From assembly GCA_002500605.1 (NCBI GenBank), contig DLRR01000012.1, positions 248,034 to 312,033 of the forward strand: a DNA stretch of 64,000 nucleotides, read 5' to 3'. Made by a program: the position numbers and the translations under genes. Under the pieces are notes generated by a model. It searched no databases and was not told where the DNA came from. It saw nothing but the letters and a program-made list of their open reading frames with translations. Shown piece after piece: positions 1 to 8,922 of the stretch (the first letter of the stretch is position 1; every line of letters starts with the position of its first letter). The stretch comes from Nitrospinaceae bacterium UBA7883. GTDB taxonomy: Bacteria; Nitrospinota_A; UBA7883.

Positions 1-52
1 CTCCCTTCCGGGCCTGACGGGATTTACGGGTAACGATTGCGTAAGCCCCGGC
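1..52 (-). ncRNA. ffs: Signal recognition particle RNA (4.5S type), 5' part, cut by window edge
   Basis: Read on the minus strand, this stretch ends at the window edge with the nearly invariant apical-loop sequence of bacterial SRP RNA (GTCAGGCCCGGAAGGGAG). It is preceded by a GC-rich 5' arm (GCCGGGG) typical of the small hairpin form. SRP RNA binds Ffh and directs nascent membrane proteins to the translocon. Only the 5' half is inside the window; the 3' arm that should pair back lies beyond position 1. The 5' end near 52 is estimated from where GC-rich pairing sequence begins and could be about 20 bases further upstream. Confidence 0.75.
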
Positions 53-81
53 GAAAATTGAATCTTTTCCATTTTCTGCAC

Positions 82-109
82 ATTATCGTACCAGCAATTG
101 CTGATTCAA
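82..109 (-). promoter_or_regulatory. Candidate sigma70 promoter for the SRP RNA
   Basis: On the minus strand TTGAAT (109-104) and GATAAT (87-82) are separated by 16 bases, ahead of the SRP RNA. A start near 75 would leave about 23 bases before the GC-rich RNA arm, so 5' processing or another start is possible. The 53-199 stretch holds no gene. Confidence 0.35.
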
Positions 110-199
110 ACAAACATCAACCAAAAGAGCTATGGCTATGGCCAAGAACAGTCAAATACAACCCTTGTAACTATTTACCATTTTTAACTTTGTTGTTTA

Positions 200-1588
200 T
201 TATGCGAAGCTTATCTCTATCTTTTGGTCAGGTTGTACCTTGGCACTATCAATATATTTTTCAATGTCTGCATCGGTATTTATCGCCCCAAGTTTCAAGA
301 AAAGGAAGTCAAACTTTCTTTCCAGCTCCTTACCAATAGCAACCTTAGTTTTCTCTGGCATCATCCAGATTTCTTCTTTGGCCAGACCAAAACCCTTCTT
401 TCGGGTTTTGTATATAAACTGTTCTTCTGTTTGGCCATCTTTATGTTCAGAACTAAAGTTATCAACTAATCCCTTGTATATTTTTTCTTTAAGGTCTGAC
501 GGGAAGTGACTTGAGTCATACAATATGTTTTGAAATCCTGTTGCCAAGTGAATTTCGGAGGTGTTGACTTTTGGGAACCGGTCAAACATCTCATCAGGCA
601 AAGTTGAGGCACCATGCTGCACGGCTCCAGATAAGCCGTATTTTTCACGAGCAGTCTGGCCAAGCTTGTCTAGTGTATCAAAGTCTACAGCAACATTGGC
701 AATTGAACCATCTGGAAGTGGAACGCCTCCATGAGACGTACCTGTTTGAACTGATACTTTGCTTATGCCTTTGAAACCACTTTCTAATAATACTTTGGTG
801 TATCCATCCATATATGCCACTAGTTCATTAACTGTAGAATTTTTTTCCCCAACTTCTCCAATCTCCCCACCTATGGAGATAGTCACATTTTCTGGTTCAA
901 GAGACCTCACATGTTTTGTAAGTTCCGCTCCCACTTCAAAATTTTGTCGTTGTTGCTCTTCAAGGTTATTTTTCGAGAGATCTACAAGCGTCGAAGTGTC
1001 AATGTCAATATTATAAAAGCCAGCTATAATCGCCTCTTTAATTAGGTCCTTTATAAAGCCTAGTTCCTTAATAGGATCTATTGAATATTTTTTTGCACTA
1101 ATCTGGAAATGATCCCCTTGAATAAACAAAGGACCCGTGTGACCCTCCTTGATAGCTGCGGCAATCACAACGGCAGAATATTCAGCTGGTCGCTGACGAG
1201 TATATTCAATTTCTGATTTTGCTATTTCAAAAATAAAGGATGATGAATTGTTTTTTCTCCCTGAACGAACAAGTGCACGGGCCACGTCATACGTCATACC
1301 TCTTATGTTAACTGCTGGAACAGTATATCCTGACACTTCTCCAAGTCCCATCGCTTCGTACAACCCTTGAATGGAAGCTAGCCACAACCCTAAGCTCAAA
1401 CCAGCGCTCTTTATCATCCACCTTGCAATACCACGCACCTCCGCAGTGTCCGCAAAAACTGCATTGTATACCAACTTATCAATCACACTATCCCTAAAGC
1501 CCTGGGAGTCTGTAACTGACAACTCCTCACCCAAGTCTGCGTACCCGGCAACAACGTCTATAAGCGCTTCGGCAGTGGACACCTTCAT
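200..1588 (-). CDS. Class II fructose-bisphosphate aldolase family protein
   Basis: This protein of about 462 residues is a large member of the class II (zinc-dependent) aldolase family, which cleaves or forms fructose-1,6-bisphosphate or related sugar phosphates. Metal and substrate motifs are visible in order: GDH near 158-160, GGEIG near 240-244, TSHGG near 284-288, and VQHGAS near 323-328 followed by NTSEIHLATGF. It is longer than E. coli FbaA (about 360), with an N-terminal helical region of about 90 residues. I chose the ATG at 1588 rather than the TTG at 1606 or the intervening ATG, because GGGGAGGG lies just upstream of it. It may act on fructose bisphosphate or a related ketose; the sequence alone does not settle this. 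Confidence 0.85.
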   Translation of the reverse strand: MKVSTAEALIDVVAGYADLGEELSVTDSQGFRDSVIDKLVYNAVFADTAEVRGIARWMIKSAGLSLGLWLASIQGLYEAMGLGEVSGYTVPAVNIRGMTYDVARALVRSGRKNNSSSFIFEIAKSEIEYTRQRPAEYSAVVIAAAIKEGHTGPLFIQGDHFQISAKKYSIDPIKELGFIKDLIKEAIIAGFYNIDIDTSTLVDLSKNNLEEQQRQNFEVGAELTKHVRSLEPENVTISIGGEIGEVGEKNSTVNELVAYMDGYTKVLLESGFKGISKVSVQTGTSHGGVPLPDGSIANVAVDFDTLDKLGQTAREKYGLSGAVQHGASTLPDEMFDRFPKVNTSEIHLATGFQNILYDSSHFPSDLKEKIYKGLVDNFSSEHKDGQTEEQFIYKTRKKGFGLAKEEIWMMPEKTKVAIGKELERKFDFLFLKLGAINTDADIEKYIDSAKVQPDQKIEISFA

Positions 1589-1750
1589 TGCCACCCTCCC
1601 CATCAAGTGAGTAAGTTTTCGATTATATTAATAAAGTTATCGCTTTCCATACCTGAGAACTAAGAACATGGCAAACAACAATTATTTGAAACGGAAGAAG
1701 GAAGTGCTTCAATAACCTTTTATGCCTTTTAGGTAAGTCGTTGTCCAAAG

Positions 1751-2923
1751 TCATACTACTTGGACAATGGCTGGATTAGACTCCCCTACGGCAAGGCGTT
1801 TCATCAGCTCTTCAACCGTCAACTCAGTCTTATCAAGGTCAGGACGGCCGACATTTGTTCCAGCGAAAAATAGGCCTTCCTCGTAATTATCCCGAAGGGT
1901 TTCTGTTAGATGGTACAGGATACAGTAGATAGAATTTTTTTTATCACAAGAGGAAAGACAAACTGCCGCACACTCGTGAGGTTCAGGTATTATCTTTTCA
2001 TTCTCATACGAAAACCTACTAGAGAATGGTGTTGGTACAGCTCTACCAGGTAAGCCTGCTGGTGAATGCTCGAGGATGGTGGGAACTACGTTAGATTTGT
2101 ATAACTTCTTGAAAAGCTTTATTCCACCAAATTCATGTCCACATTCCTTCGTGATTAGGAAACGCGATGCCATCTGCACACCTTGAGCACCCCACGACAT
2201 GTATTTTATAATATCATCCTTAAACCAGACTCCGCCAGCAGCAATCACTGGAACATCACTAAGGTCATTGTCATCTAAAATTTTTCTTGTTTCGCCAATA
2301 ACCTCCTCTGGTTGGTGCTTTCCAGATAAAATATCTTTCACCACAGCACCTTGGTGTCCACCAGAGTGGTGCACTGATTCATATATGATTGCATCTGGCG
2401 GCCTTTTTTTATTAAGCCACTTTTTCACCATGACACGGGCGGCCTTGGCTGATGAAATTATAGGAGCAATCATTGTGTCTGGAAAATCAGATACAATGTC
2501 CGGAAGAGCCATAGGCAGTCCAGCTCCTGCTATTATAAGATCTACTCCGGCTTTTGCCGAAGTGTAAGCAAGATCTTTAAAATCATGAACTACAACCATA
2601 AGATTCACACCAACGAAACGGTTGTTGGACTTCTCTTTTGCATCGTGTATCCAGTAATTCAGTGCCATTTTATTGGCTTGGTAAGGTTTTTCACCTACAT
2701 ATTTTTTCAATATTTTCTGAAAGGGATATCCGAGGGCAACACCAGTTAGAATTCCACCACCGCCCGCATTAGTTACAGCTGCGGCCAAGGTCGGACCAGT
2801 AACACCAACTCCCATTCCACCATTGATTATCGGCAACTCTAAAGTTACCACTTTGTTAGAGCGTGGGTGATGGCTTTTGAAAACCAAGGGCGGCAATTTT
2901 TGTAATTTATTATTTAAGCTCAT
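1751..2923 (-). CDS. Nitronate monooxygenase-like flavoprotein (2-nitropropane dioxygenase family)
   Basis: The 390-residue protein has the FMN-binding TIM-barrel signature of the NMO/2-NPD family. It has an N-terminal glycine-rich segment (INGGMGVGVTGP), a central HHSGGHQG motif (185-192) at the catalytic-histidine position, and a PVIAAGGVWF phosphate-binding strand. A C-terminal cysteine-rich stretch (CAAVCLSSC...YC) is common in one bacterial subfamily. The family oxidises nitronates, but many members have unknown substrates, and enoyl reductase-like FabK proteins share the fold. It stands alone between the aldolase and acpS. An 8-base inverted repeat spans its stop codon (1741-1767). Confidence 0.8.
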   Translation of the reverse strand: MSLNNKLQKLPPLVFKSHHPRSNKVVTLELPIINGGMGVGVTGPTLAAAVTNAGGGGILTGVALGYPFQKILKKYVGEKPYQANKMALNYWIHDAKEKSNNRFVGVNLMVVVHDFKDLAYTSAKAGVDLIIAGAGLPMALPDIVSDFPDTMIAPIISSAKAARVMVKKWLNKKRPPDAIIYESVHHSGGHQGAVVKDILSGKHQPEEVIGETRKILDDNDLSDVPVIAAGGVWFKDDIIKYMSWGAQGVQMASRFLITKECGHEFGGIKLFKKLYKSNVVPTILEHSPAGLPGRAVPTPFSSRFSYENEKIIPEPHECAAVCLSSCDKKNSIYCILYHLTETLRDNYEEGLFFAGTNVGRPDLDKTELTVEELMKRLAVGESNPAIVQVV

Positions 2924-3101
2924 GAAAGAGCGCTTCCGTCCGAAAAATTAATCCTTACTAATAAATCGTGATTTATGAGCTTACTTCAAGACAATATGCA
3001 GTAGCAAATAAATAATAGCTCGGTAGATACATTTATCCAGCTGACGCTAGAAGAACGGGGAGTGAAGTTTCCCTTCTTCAATAAATACAAAACGTAAAGT
3101 C

Positions 3102-3530
3102 TTAACAACCCAACCTTTGTATAATCCCTACAGCAATTGCTACCGCATATTCCTTTTCATGGGTAATAGAAATATCTACAGAGGAAACACCCAGCGACTC
3201 AGCAATTTCTTTGGCACGTCCACGTAGAACTAACTTTGGCTTGCCGGATGTTTTGTTGACAACTTCCACATTCAAAAACCCTGCCATTGTGACCCCGCTT
3301 CCGAGCATTTTTGCTACGGCCTCCTTTGCAGCAAACCGGGCCGCAAAGTGTCTGGCCCAACTGATTTTATTTAAGCAATAGTCTCTTTCTGCAGAAGTAT
3401 ATACCCTCTCCAAAAAGATATCTCCATGTCTCTCAACTATTTTTCTAATTCGATCTACACGGCAAAGGTCTATGCCTGTCACAATACAATTGGCACTTTG
3501 AAGATCATCGTCATCATTATTAATATTCAT
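3102..3530 (-). CDS. acpS: Holo-[acyl-carrier-protein] synthase
   Basis: AcpS transfers the 4'-phosphopantetheine arm of CoA to the serine of acyl carrier proteins. The diagnostic GIDLCRVDRI and FAAKEAVAK motifs (metal and CoA binding) are intact, followed by the SVDISITHEKEYAVAIAV strand. The ATG at 3530 gives 142 residues; the family usually has about 125. A TTG at 3566 would extend it by 12 more. Neither has a convincing ribosome-binding site, so the start is uncertain, and an acidic NNDDDD tail precedes the domain. It presumably activates the fatty-acid ACP and perhaps also the polyene-cluster ACP at 56.1 kb. It is divergent from the amidase gene. Confidence 0.9.
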   Translation of the reverse strand: MNINNDDDDLQSANCIVTGIDLCRVDRIRKIVERHGDIFLERVYTSAERDYCLNKISWARHFAARFAAKEAVAKMLGSGVTMAGFLNVEVVNKTSGKPKLVLRGRAKEIAESLGVSSVDISITHEKEYAVAIAVGIIQRLGC

Positions 3531-3710
3531 ATCAAGACTATATAATAAGCTGAAAGTTTTCTCCAAACATTGATTACAAGTAATATGACAAGCACTATGC
3601 TAAGCAGTTACAATAAAAGTTGAGAAGCCATAAAAGTGAGGCTGGCGTGACCACAAATTTACAATGCTTTGACAAGGTTCACTCACAAACAAGCGGAGTT
3701 AGGAAATTCT

Positions 3711-5354
3711 GTGTATAGAGCAAAATTTATTTCTGTCTTGTTTACCACTATTTTCTCTACTTATGCATTTGCTACAAATCAAAACGTGGAGAGCATGTAC
3801 CAAGAGGCTCGCCACCACTTTTATACACTGTTCAGCTCGCCAAAGAAAATGGAAAAAAGAAGCGAATGGCTGCTAGTCATTTCACGTTTTAACTTTATTG
3901 CCAATAATAGCCCTAACACTGACCGTGGACGCGATGCTGTATACACTATGGGATTGTTATACAAGAAGTTATACGGCCGTTTAAAAATCAAGAGTGATAG
4001 AGCAAATGCGATTAAAAACTTTCAAAGAGTAATTATTAAATACCCAAATAGCGCTATTGTAGATGAAGCAGAACGCCAAATCGGGGATATGAAGTTCAGT
4101 GAGAATGATTACGCATCTGCTGCAGAATCCTACCTGAAAGTTCATAGGCGACGTCTTAAGACAAAACAATTAGCAAGCACAAACATTATTCAAAAAAAAG
4201 CACACAAAAGAAAAGAATCACTCACAACTAAAGAAACTGGCTTTTCATTTACTAAGCTACAGAAGATACGAAGGTACTCAAGAAGTGGTTACACACGAAT
4301 AATACTCCATTTATCTAAAAGAACAGCTTTTAGATCACAAAAGCTTACCAACCCTGAACGTGTTTTTATTGATATATTGGGATCCAAACTGTCCACAGCT
4401 ATACCTAATAAAACATCATATAGTTCTGGTCTTGTCCGATCTATCCGCATGGGGAAGAACGACAAATCTGTTATTCGAGTTGTTTTCGACCTTGCAGAAA
4501 ATTCCTATCATAAAGTAACCGTACTACCAAATCCTTTTCGCATAGTGGTTGATTTTGGGCTTAATGATTCGAAAAGGACCAGAACAGTAAAAAACTCAAT
4601 AACGCCAAATAGCGTTGACACAAAGGTCAAGAAAAACAAGGAGTCACAAAGGTCAAGAAATATAACTATCGTCATTGACCCAGGCCATGGTGGCAAGGAT
4701 GCTGGAGCTGTTGGATCACATGGTATAAAAGAAAAAGAAGTTGCACTATCCATAGCCAAAAAACTAAGGGTTGCCTTAAAAAATAAAATAAGATGCAAAG
4801 TAATATTAACTAGGGCTACTGATAGATTTATTTCACTTGATGAACGAACGGTTATAGCAAACTCCAGTGATGCTGACCTTTTTGTTTCCTTGCATGCAAA
4901 TTCTAGCCATAACAGGCTGGCTAAAGGGCTTGAGACATACTTTCTTTCTCCAGCTAGGAGTAAGGACGAAATGGAAACTGCTGCTCGGGAAAACCTGCTT
5001 GTGAATAAAACTAGGAATTTAGCAGAGAACGACATCGCATATATCATGACAGACCTAGAGAACACCCAGAAAATTAATGATTCGGTAAAATTGGCTCAAA
5101 GTACTCAGAGTTCAATGGTCAAAGGAGTTCGCGGTATTTATAGAAATGTTGAGGACAGGGGAGTAAAACAAGCAATGTTCTATGTGCTTTTGAACACTAG
5201 CATGCCTTCAATTTTAGTTGAAGCCAATTTCGTTTCAAATAGACGAGGGGAAAAACTTCTTGTGAACCATTCCTACCAATCGGCTTTGGCAAGTTCAATT
5301 GCTACGGGAATCGTTAACTATATAAAGACTTACCAAACCGTTCTAATGAGATAA
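3711..5354 (+). CDS. Secreted N-acetylmuramoyl-L-alanine amidase (AmiC-like, AMIN + Amidase_3)
   Basis: This periplasmic zinc amidase removes stem peptides from peptidoglycan during cell separation. I place the start at the GTG at 3711. AGGA lies 6 bases upstream, and the product then begins with a textbook signal peptide (hydrophobic core ISVLFTTIFS, AFA cleavage site). A TTG at 3669 would add 14 residues before it. Order of parts: signal peptide, helical TPR-like segment (about 25-150), basic linker, AMIN domain (about 180-285), and Amidase_3 catalytic domain (about 315-547). The latter has DPGHGG, KEKE, SLHAN and LVEANF as zinc and catalytic motifs. The TPR-like segment is an extra compared with E. 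coli AmiC. It converges on gatA. Confidence 0.9.
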   Translation: MYRAKFISVLFTTIFSTYAFATNQNVESMYQEARHHFYTLFSSPKKMEKRSEWLLVISRFNFIANNSPNTDRGRDAVYTMGLLYKKLYGRLKIKSDRANAIKNFQRVIIKYPNSAIVDEAERQIGDMKFSENDYASAAESYLKVHRRRLKTKQLASTNIIQKKAHKRKESLTTKETGFSFTKLQKIRRYSRSGYTRIILHLSKRTAFRSQKLTNPERVFIDILGSKLSTAIPNKTSYSSGLVRSIRMGKNDKSVIRVVFDLAENSYHKVTVLPNPFRIVVDFGLNDSKRTRTVKNSITPNSVDTKVKKNKESQRSRNITIVIDPGHGGKDAGAVGSHGIKEKEVALSIAKKLRVALKNKIRCKVILTRATDRFISLDERTVIANSSDADLFVSLHANSSHNRLAKGLETYFLSPARSKDEMETAARENLLVNKTRNLAENDIAYIMTDLENTQKINDSVKLAQSTQSSMVKGVRGIYRNVEDRGVKQAMFYVLLNTSMPSILVEANFVSNRRGEKLLVNHSYQSALASSIATGIVNYIKTYQTVLMR

Positions 5355-5403
5355 GTTTATTACCTAAAGTACAATACAATCTACTTCATTTTACCAAAGT
5401 GGT

Positions 5404-6864
5404 TTAAATGCTTGGCCGTAACATGGTTAAACCTAATGCACTTTCAAGTGTATTTGCCACTCTTAACCCCATGGACTCTTCAAAGAAATTTGTGATAATC
5501 TGCGCACCAACTGGAAGTCCAGCCGATGATATCCCGCATGGAATAGAGATTCCAGGTATACCGGCTAGATTAACGTTTATAGTCAAAATGTCAGAAAGAT
5601 ACATCTGAAGCGGGTTATCAGACTTCTCTCCCACGCTAAATGCAGTAGTAGGCATTGTAGGTGCTATTAAAGCGGACACCTCTTCGAAAGCTTTTAAAAA
5701 ATCCATTCGAATAAGTGTCCTCACTTTTTGTGCTTTTAGATAGTAGGCATCATAGTAACCTGCAGAAAGAGCGTAAGTACCCAGCATGATTCTACGCTTT
5801 ACTTCCGGACCAAAACCTTCTTTTCTTGTGTTATCGTACATACTTTCCAAGTTATCATCATTAGATGACCTAAAACCGTATCTCACACCGTCATACCTTG
5901 CAAGGTTCGATGAAGCTTCTGCCGGAGCTAACACATAGTACGTTGGAACTGCATATTTTGTATGGGGTAGAGACACTTCCTTTATAATTGCTCCCTCTTT
6001 TGTCAGGGTGTCTATACAGTTTTGAACCAACGCTGTAACCTCCGAGTCAGCACCTTCAATGAAATACTCTTTTGGCACACCTATAGATAAACCCTCCACT
6101 CCTTTTTCAAGGCATTTGGTATAGTCTTCTGCCAACTCTGGGGCACTGGTAGAATCCATGGGGTCATGACCTGCTATCACATTCATCAACAGAGCACTAT
6201 CTTTTACCGTCTTTGTAATTGGCCCTATCTGATCCAGTGAAGATGCAAACGCAACCATACCGAATCGAGATACCCGTCCGTATGTTGGTTTTAATCCTAC
6301 AACTCCACAACACGATGCAGGTTGTCTTATGGAGCCCCCGGTGTCGGAGCCAAGCGATGCAGCGCAAAGATCTGCTGCAACCGCAGCAGCAGAACCACCA
6401 GACGAACCACCAGGAATTTTACTTAAGTCCCATGGGTTTTTTGTTGGCCCCATATAACTGCTCTCTGTTGACGATCCCATAGCAAATTCGTCCATATTAG
6501 TTTTGCCGATAATAACCGCACCAGCCTCCTTTAGTTTTGTGACTACGTGGGCATCATATGGTGGAACAAAGTCTTGAAGCATTTTTGATGAGCATGTGGT
6601 ACGTAAGTTTTTAGTTGCCAGTAGATCCTTCAATCCCAAGGGCGCGCCTAGCAGGCTTCCAGTGTCACCACCTGCCCTCTTTCTGTCCGCATCACGAGCC
6701 TGTGTCATGGCACCTTCAATATCGACTGTGACAAAAGAATTAATGTGATGATCCACCGACTCTATTCTGTCGAGATAACTTTTTGTAATTTCTTCAGAAG
6801 TAAATTTACCAGACGCAAGTCCCTCCATGGTCTGGGATAAGCTCAGTTCATAAAATTCACTCAT
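5404..6864 (-). CDS. gatA: Glutamyl/aspartyl-tRNA amidotransferase subunit A
   Basis: GatA releases ammonia from glutamine so that GatB can convert Glu-tRNA(Gln) or Asp-tRNA(Asn) to the amide. The amidase-signature triad is visible as Lys79, Ser154 (in PGGSSGGS) and Ser178 (in DTGGS). This numbering coincides with the well-studied S. aureus enzyme when the ATG at 6864 is used. A TTG at 6882 has the better Shine-Dalgarno (AGG 8 bases upstream) but would add six residues. It follows gatC in the same operon with a 63-base gap. gatB is not in the window, so the complex is split. Confidence 0.95.
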   Translation of the reverse strand: MSEFYELSLSQTMEGLASGKFTSEEITKSYLDRIESVDHHINSFVTVDIEGAMTQARDADRKRAGGDTGSLLGAPLGLKDLLATKNLRTTCSSKMLQDFVPPYDAHVVTKLKEAGAVIIGKTNMDEFAMGSSTESSYMGPTKNPWDLSKIPGGSSGGSAAAVAADLCAASLGSDTGGSIRQPASCCGVVGLKPTYGRVSRFGMVAFASSLDQIGPITKTVKDSALLMNVIAGHDPMDSTSAPELAEDYTKCLEKGVEGLSIGVPKEYFIEGADSEVTALVQNCIDTLTKEGAIIKEVSLPHTKYAVPTYYVLAPAEASSNLARYDGVRYGFRSSNDDNLESMYDNTRKEGFGPEVKRRIMLGTYALSAGYYDAYYLKAQKVRTLIRMDFLKAFEEVSALIAPTMPTTAFSVGEKSDNPLQMYLSDILTINVNLAGIPGISIPCGISSAGLPVGAQIITNFFEESMGLRVANTLESALGLTMLRPSI

Positions 6865-6927
6865 AATATTTAAATTAAGCAAAAATTAACCTAATTTCTC
6901 CTAAAATTGCGGTTAATTGCGAGCAGA

Positions 6928-7218
6928 TCATTCCTCAATTATTTTTGGCACTTTGAAATGGCCTAGATACTGGGTAGGGGCATTCTCTTTCCACGCATCT
7001 TCTGTAAAAACTGTTTCGGCTTGGTCAATGCGAAAAACATTGGCCAAAGACACGCTATGTGACGTTGGCTCTACTGCATCAGTATCTAATTCATTTAATT
7101 GTCCTATGTTTTCAAGAACAGAGGAAAGTTGATTTGAAAACTGTTCAACTTCTTCGTCGGATATCCTGAGCTTGGCGAGGATTGCCACACGGCGTACTTG
7201 CTCAGCAGTTAGTTTCAT
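6928..7218 (-). CDS. gatC: Glutamyl/aspartyl-tRNA amidotransferase subunit C
   Basis: GatC is the small subunit that wraps around GatA and stabilises GatCAB. The 96-residue product has the family pattern: an N-terminal helix (EQVRRVAILAKLRISDEE), a short linker with QLNELDTDAVEPT, and a tail ending in FKVPKIIEE. I start it at the ATG at 7218, which has AAGGA about 8 bases upstream; a longer reading runs through the preceding tiny ORF and is unlikely. gatA follows immediately. Confidence 0.93.
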   Translation of the reverse strand: MKLTAEQVRRVAILAKLRISDEEVEQFSNQLSSVLENIGQLNELDTDAVEPTSHSVSLANVFRIDQAETVFTEDAWKENAPTQYLGHFKVPKIIEE

Positions 7219-7231
7219 GTTGAAATTCCTT

Positions 7232-7303
7232 TTAACCTTTATGTGACGCTTTCTTTGACCGCCAGCGGCGTTTAGCCTTTTTTTTCTTGGTGTTACTAGC
7301 CAT
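7232..7303 (-). CDS. Very small highly basic ORF (23 residues) upstream of gatC
   Basis: An ATG at 7303 with CGGAG 6-7 bases upstream opens a 23-codon frame rich in Lys and Arg (begins MASNTKKKKAKRRWR, ends SHKG, then TAA). Twelve of 23 residues are Lys, Arg or His. The stop lies 13 bases before the gatC start, so translation could be coupled. I do not recognise a named family. It resembles the short lysine/arginine-rich proteins found near translation genes in some deltaproteobacteria. It could be a real RNA-binding microprotein or a translated leader that paces gatC. Confidence 0.5.
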   Translation of the reverse strand: MASNTKKKKAKRRWRSKKASHKG

Positions 7304-7580
7304 TTTATTCTCCGTATTAAATAAACATGATAATTTGGTTCAACATCTTGAAGCATTTGCTTTCTAAGTCAAGAACCCATTAGTTTTGATGCATTTTGAA
7401 TTCATGTATAAAAGAAAAAACTACTAAAATAGTATAAAGGAGGCGCTACGGAAGTCACAAGGCGAAACTAAACATTTTTTAATGCCACATAAAATTATCG
7501 CAATAAACCTGAAGAGATAATAATCCATAAACTAAGCGCGCACATATGTCTCATAAATATAATACGCTTGAAATGTCTTT

Positions 7581-7610
7581 TTGACATTATCGCTAAGGTT
7601 TTGAGATAAT
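7581..7610 (+). promoter_or_regulatory. Sigma70 promoter for the zinc-ribbon gene
   Basis: A perfect -35 TTGACA (7581-7586) and a GATAAT -10 (7605-7610) are 18 bases apart, with the ATG 38 bases downstream of the -10. This is the clearest signal in the 344-base divergent intergenic region 7304-7647, where I otherwise see no gene. The operon of the tiny ORF, gatC and gatA must start from the opposite strand of the same region. Confidence 0.65.
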
Positions 7611-7647
7611 CCTTTCAAATCAAAAATGATAACAAACAAACAAAAAA

Positions 7648-8436
7648 ATGAGCATGGACACTGAAAAAGCAGAAAAAGCCCAGTTAGAGAGGAATGCCAA
7701 TCTTGATGGACTTATAAAACTTCAAAAACTTGATAGTGAAATCGCCCGCTTGAGTGAAATGCTTGACAAGACTCTCCCATCAGAGATTGAGGAGCTTTGT
7801 TCATCGTTTTCAAATGCAAAAGAAGCCCTTGAAAAGCATAACCAAGAACTCGAATCCATTGCAAAAATACGTCGTGATCTAGAAGCTACAGTTGATGACA
7901 CAACAGCTTCCATCGCTAAAACAAAACAAAAACTAACAGAAGTAAAAACAAACGTGGAGTATCGAGCAATCCTCAGCGAGCAGGAAAACCTTGAAAGTAA
8001 AATAATTACTATTGAAGATAGGCAACTTGAGTTGATGGAAAGTGCAGAAACACTAATAGCTGAAAGGAATATTCTTAATTCTGAGGCTGAGGCTGAAGAA
8101 CGTCGATTCCAGTCCAAAAAGGCTGAAAAAGAGTTGGAAATCACCAAATTAAAAGAACAGCTTGCAGTTCTGGTTTTAGATAGAAAGCAAATCAAGCAAA
8201 GCATTGAGCAAGACGTTCTAGCCCAGTATGAGCGTGTAGTAAAGAGTAGAAATGGTATTGGTATAAGCCAAGTCCTTGATCGCACATGTCAAGGTTGCTA
8301 TCAGACTATACAACCACAGCTTTATTACCAAATTAGGACTACTGGTAATATATATCAATGCCCTCACTGTGACAGATACTTATACCACAATGAGGCCAAA
8401 AACGATAAAACGACAGGCTTGGGTCAAAACAAATAA
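7648..8436 (+). CDS. Coiled-coil zinc-ribbon protein (DUF164 / CT398-like family)
   Basis: The 262-residue protein is a long antiparallel coiled-coil hairpin (about 20-195, rich in Glu, Lys and Leu). A C-terminal zinc ribbon follows with CQGC and CPHC knuckles and an RCTCQGC-type context (RTCQGCYQTI). This architecture defines the COG1579/DUF164 family; Chlamydia CT398 is the structural representative and has been linked to sigma54 and flagellar proteins. The cellular role is still unclear. It is transcribed from a good promoter and is followed 31 bases later by the RNase P RNA gene, a neighbourhood I believe is common in deltaproteobacteria. No strong ribosome-binding site precedes the ATG. 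Confidence 0.85.
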   Translation: MSMDTEKAEKAQLERNANLDGLIKLQKLDSEIARLSEMLDKTLPSEIEELCSSFSNAKEALEKHNQELESIAKIRRDLEATVDDTTASIAKTKQKLTEVKTNVEYRAILSEQENLESKIITIEDRQLELMESAETLIAERNILNSEAEAEERRFQSKKAEKELEITKLKEQLAVLVLDRKQIKQSIEQDVLAQYERVVKSRNGIGISQVLDRTCQGCYQTIQPQLYYQIRTTGNIYQCPHCDRYLYHNEAKNDKTTGLGQNK

Positions 8437-8467
8437 AAGTATAACTATTTCATAAAGGGATTTGAAG

Positions 8468-8888
8468 AAGTCGCTTTGGAGGCCGGTGGGCGGTCGCTGG
8501 TCAGTAGCAATGCTGACGAGAGGAAAGTCCGGACGCCACAGGGTAGGGTGCTCTTTAATGAAGAGCGGGGGTAACCCCAGGGAAAGTGCCACAGAAAATA
8601 TACCGCTAATCTTAATGGCTTGCCGTTGAGACAGTAAGGGTGAAATGGTGAGGCAAGAGCTCACCGCGGTGGTGGTGACATCACCGGCATGGTAAACCCC
8701 ACCCGGCGCAAGGCCAAATAGAGAGGCGTGGCAGAAGTTTTTATTCTGCAAGTAGGGTACCCGCCCGATGCCTCTGGGTAAGGCCGCTGATGATCGTGAC
8801 CGGCAACGGCGCGGCTAGATGAATGACCGCCGTCACCCATTATGGTTGTAACAGAATCCGGCTTATAACCGGCCTTCAATTGCGACTT
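8468..8888 (+). ncRNA. rnpB: RNase P RNA, bacterial type A
   Basis: This is the catalytic RNA that trims tRNA 5' leaders. The universally conserved P4 strands are present: GAGGAAAGTCCGGAC at 8518-8532 and ACAGAATCCGGCTTAT at 8851-8866. The ends pair as helix P1: AAGTCGC (8468-8474) with GCGACTT (8882-8888), continued by AGGCCGG with CCGGCCT. Length is about 420 bases, long but normal for type A. It is followed by TTTATTT. A weak TTGGGT/TATAAC pair inside the end of the upstream gene (8419-8445, 15-base spacing) could be its promoter; otherwise it is co-transcribed. Confidence 0.95.
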
Positions 8889-8922
8889 TTATTTAGTAAT
8901 TTCCACTAATGAGCAACTGAAT

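Noticed and set aside
37..339. Plus-strand open frame at the left edge
   Set aside because: It runs across the SRP RNA antisense and into the 3' end of the aldolase gene on the other strand; no ribosome-binding site and low-complexity composition.
1741..1767. 8-base inverted repeat spanning the NMO stop codon as a terminator
   Set aside because: Arms are short and no U-tract follows on the minus strand; listed only in the gene note.
3050..3079. Hairpin downstream of acpS as a terminator
   Set aside because: The stem has a bulge and the sequence after it on the minus strand is not T-rich, so support is too weak.
8380..8879. Minus-strand open frames across the RNase P RNA region
   Set aside because: They read the complement of a clear structural RNA; codon use and lack of homology give no support.
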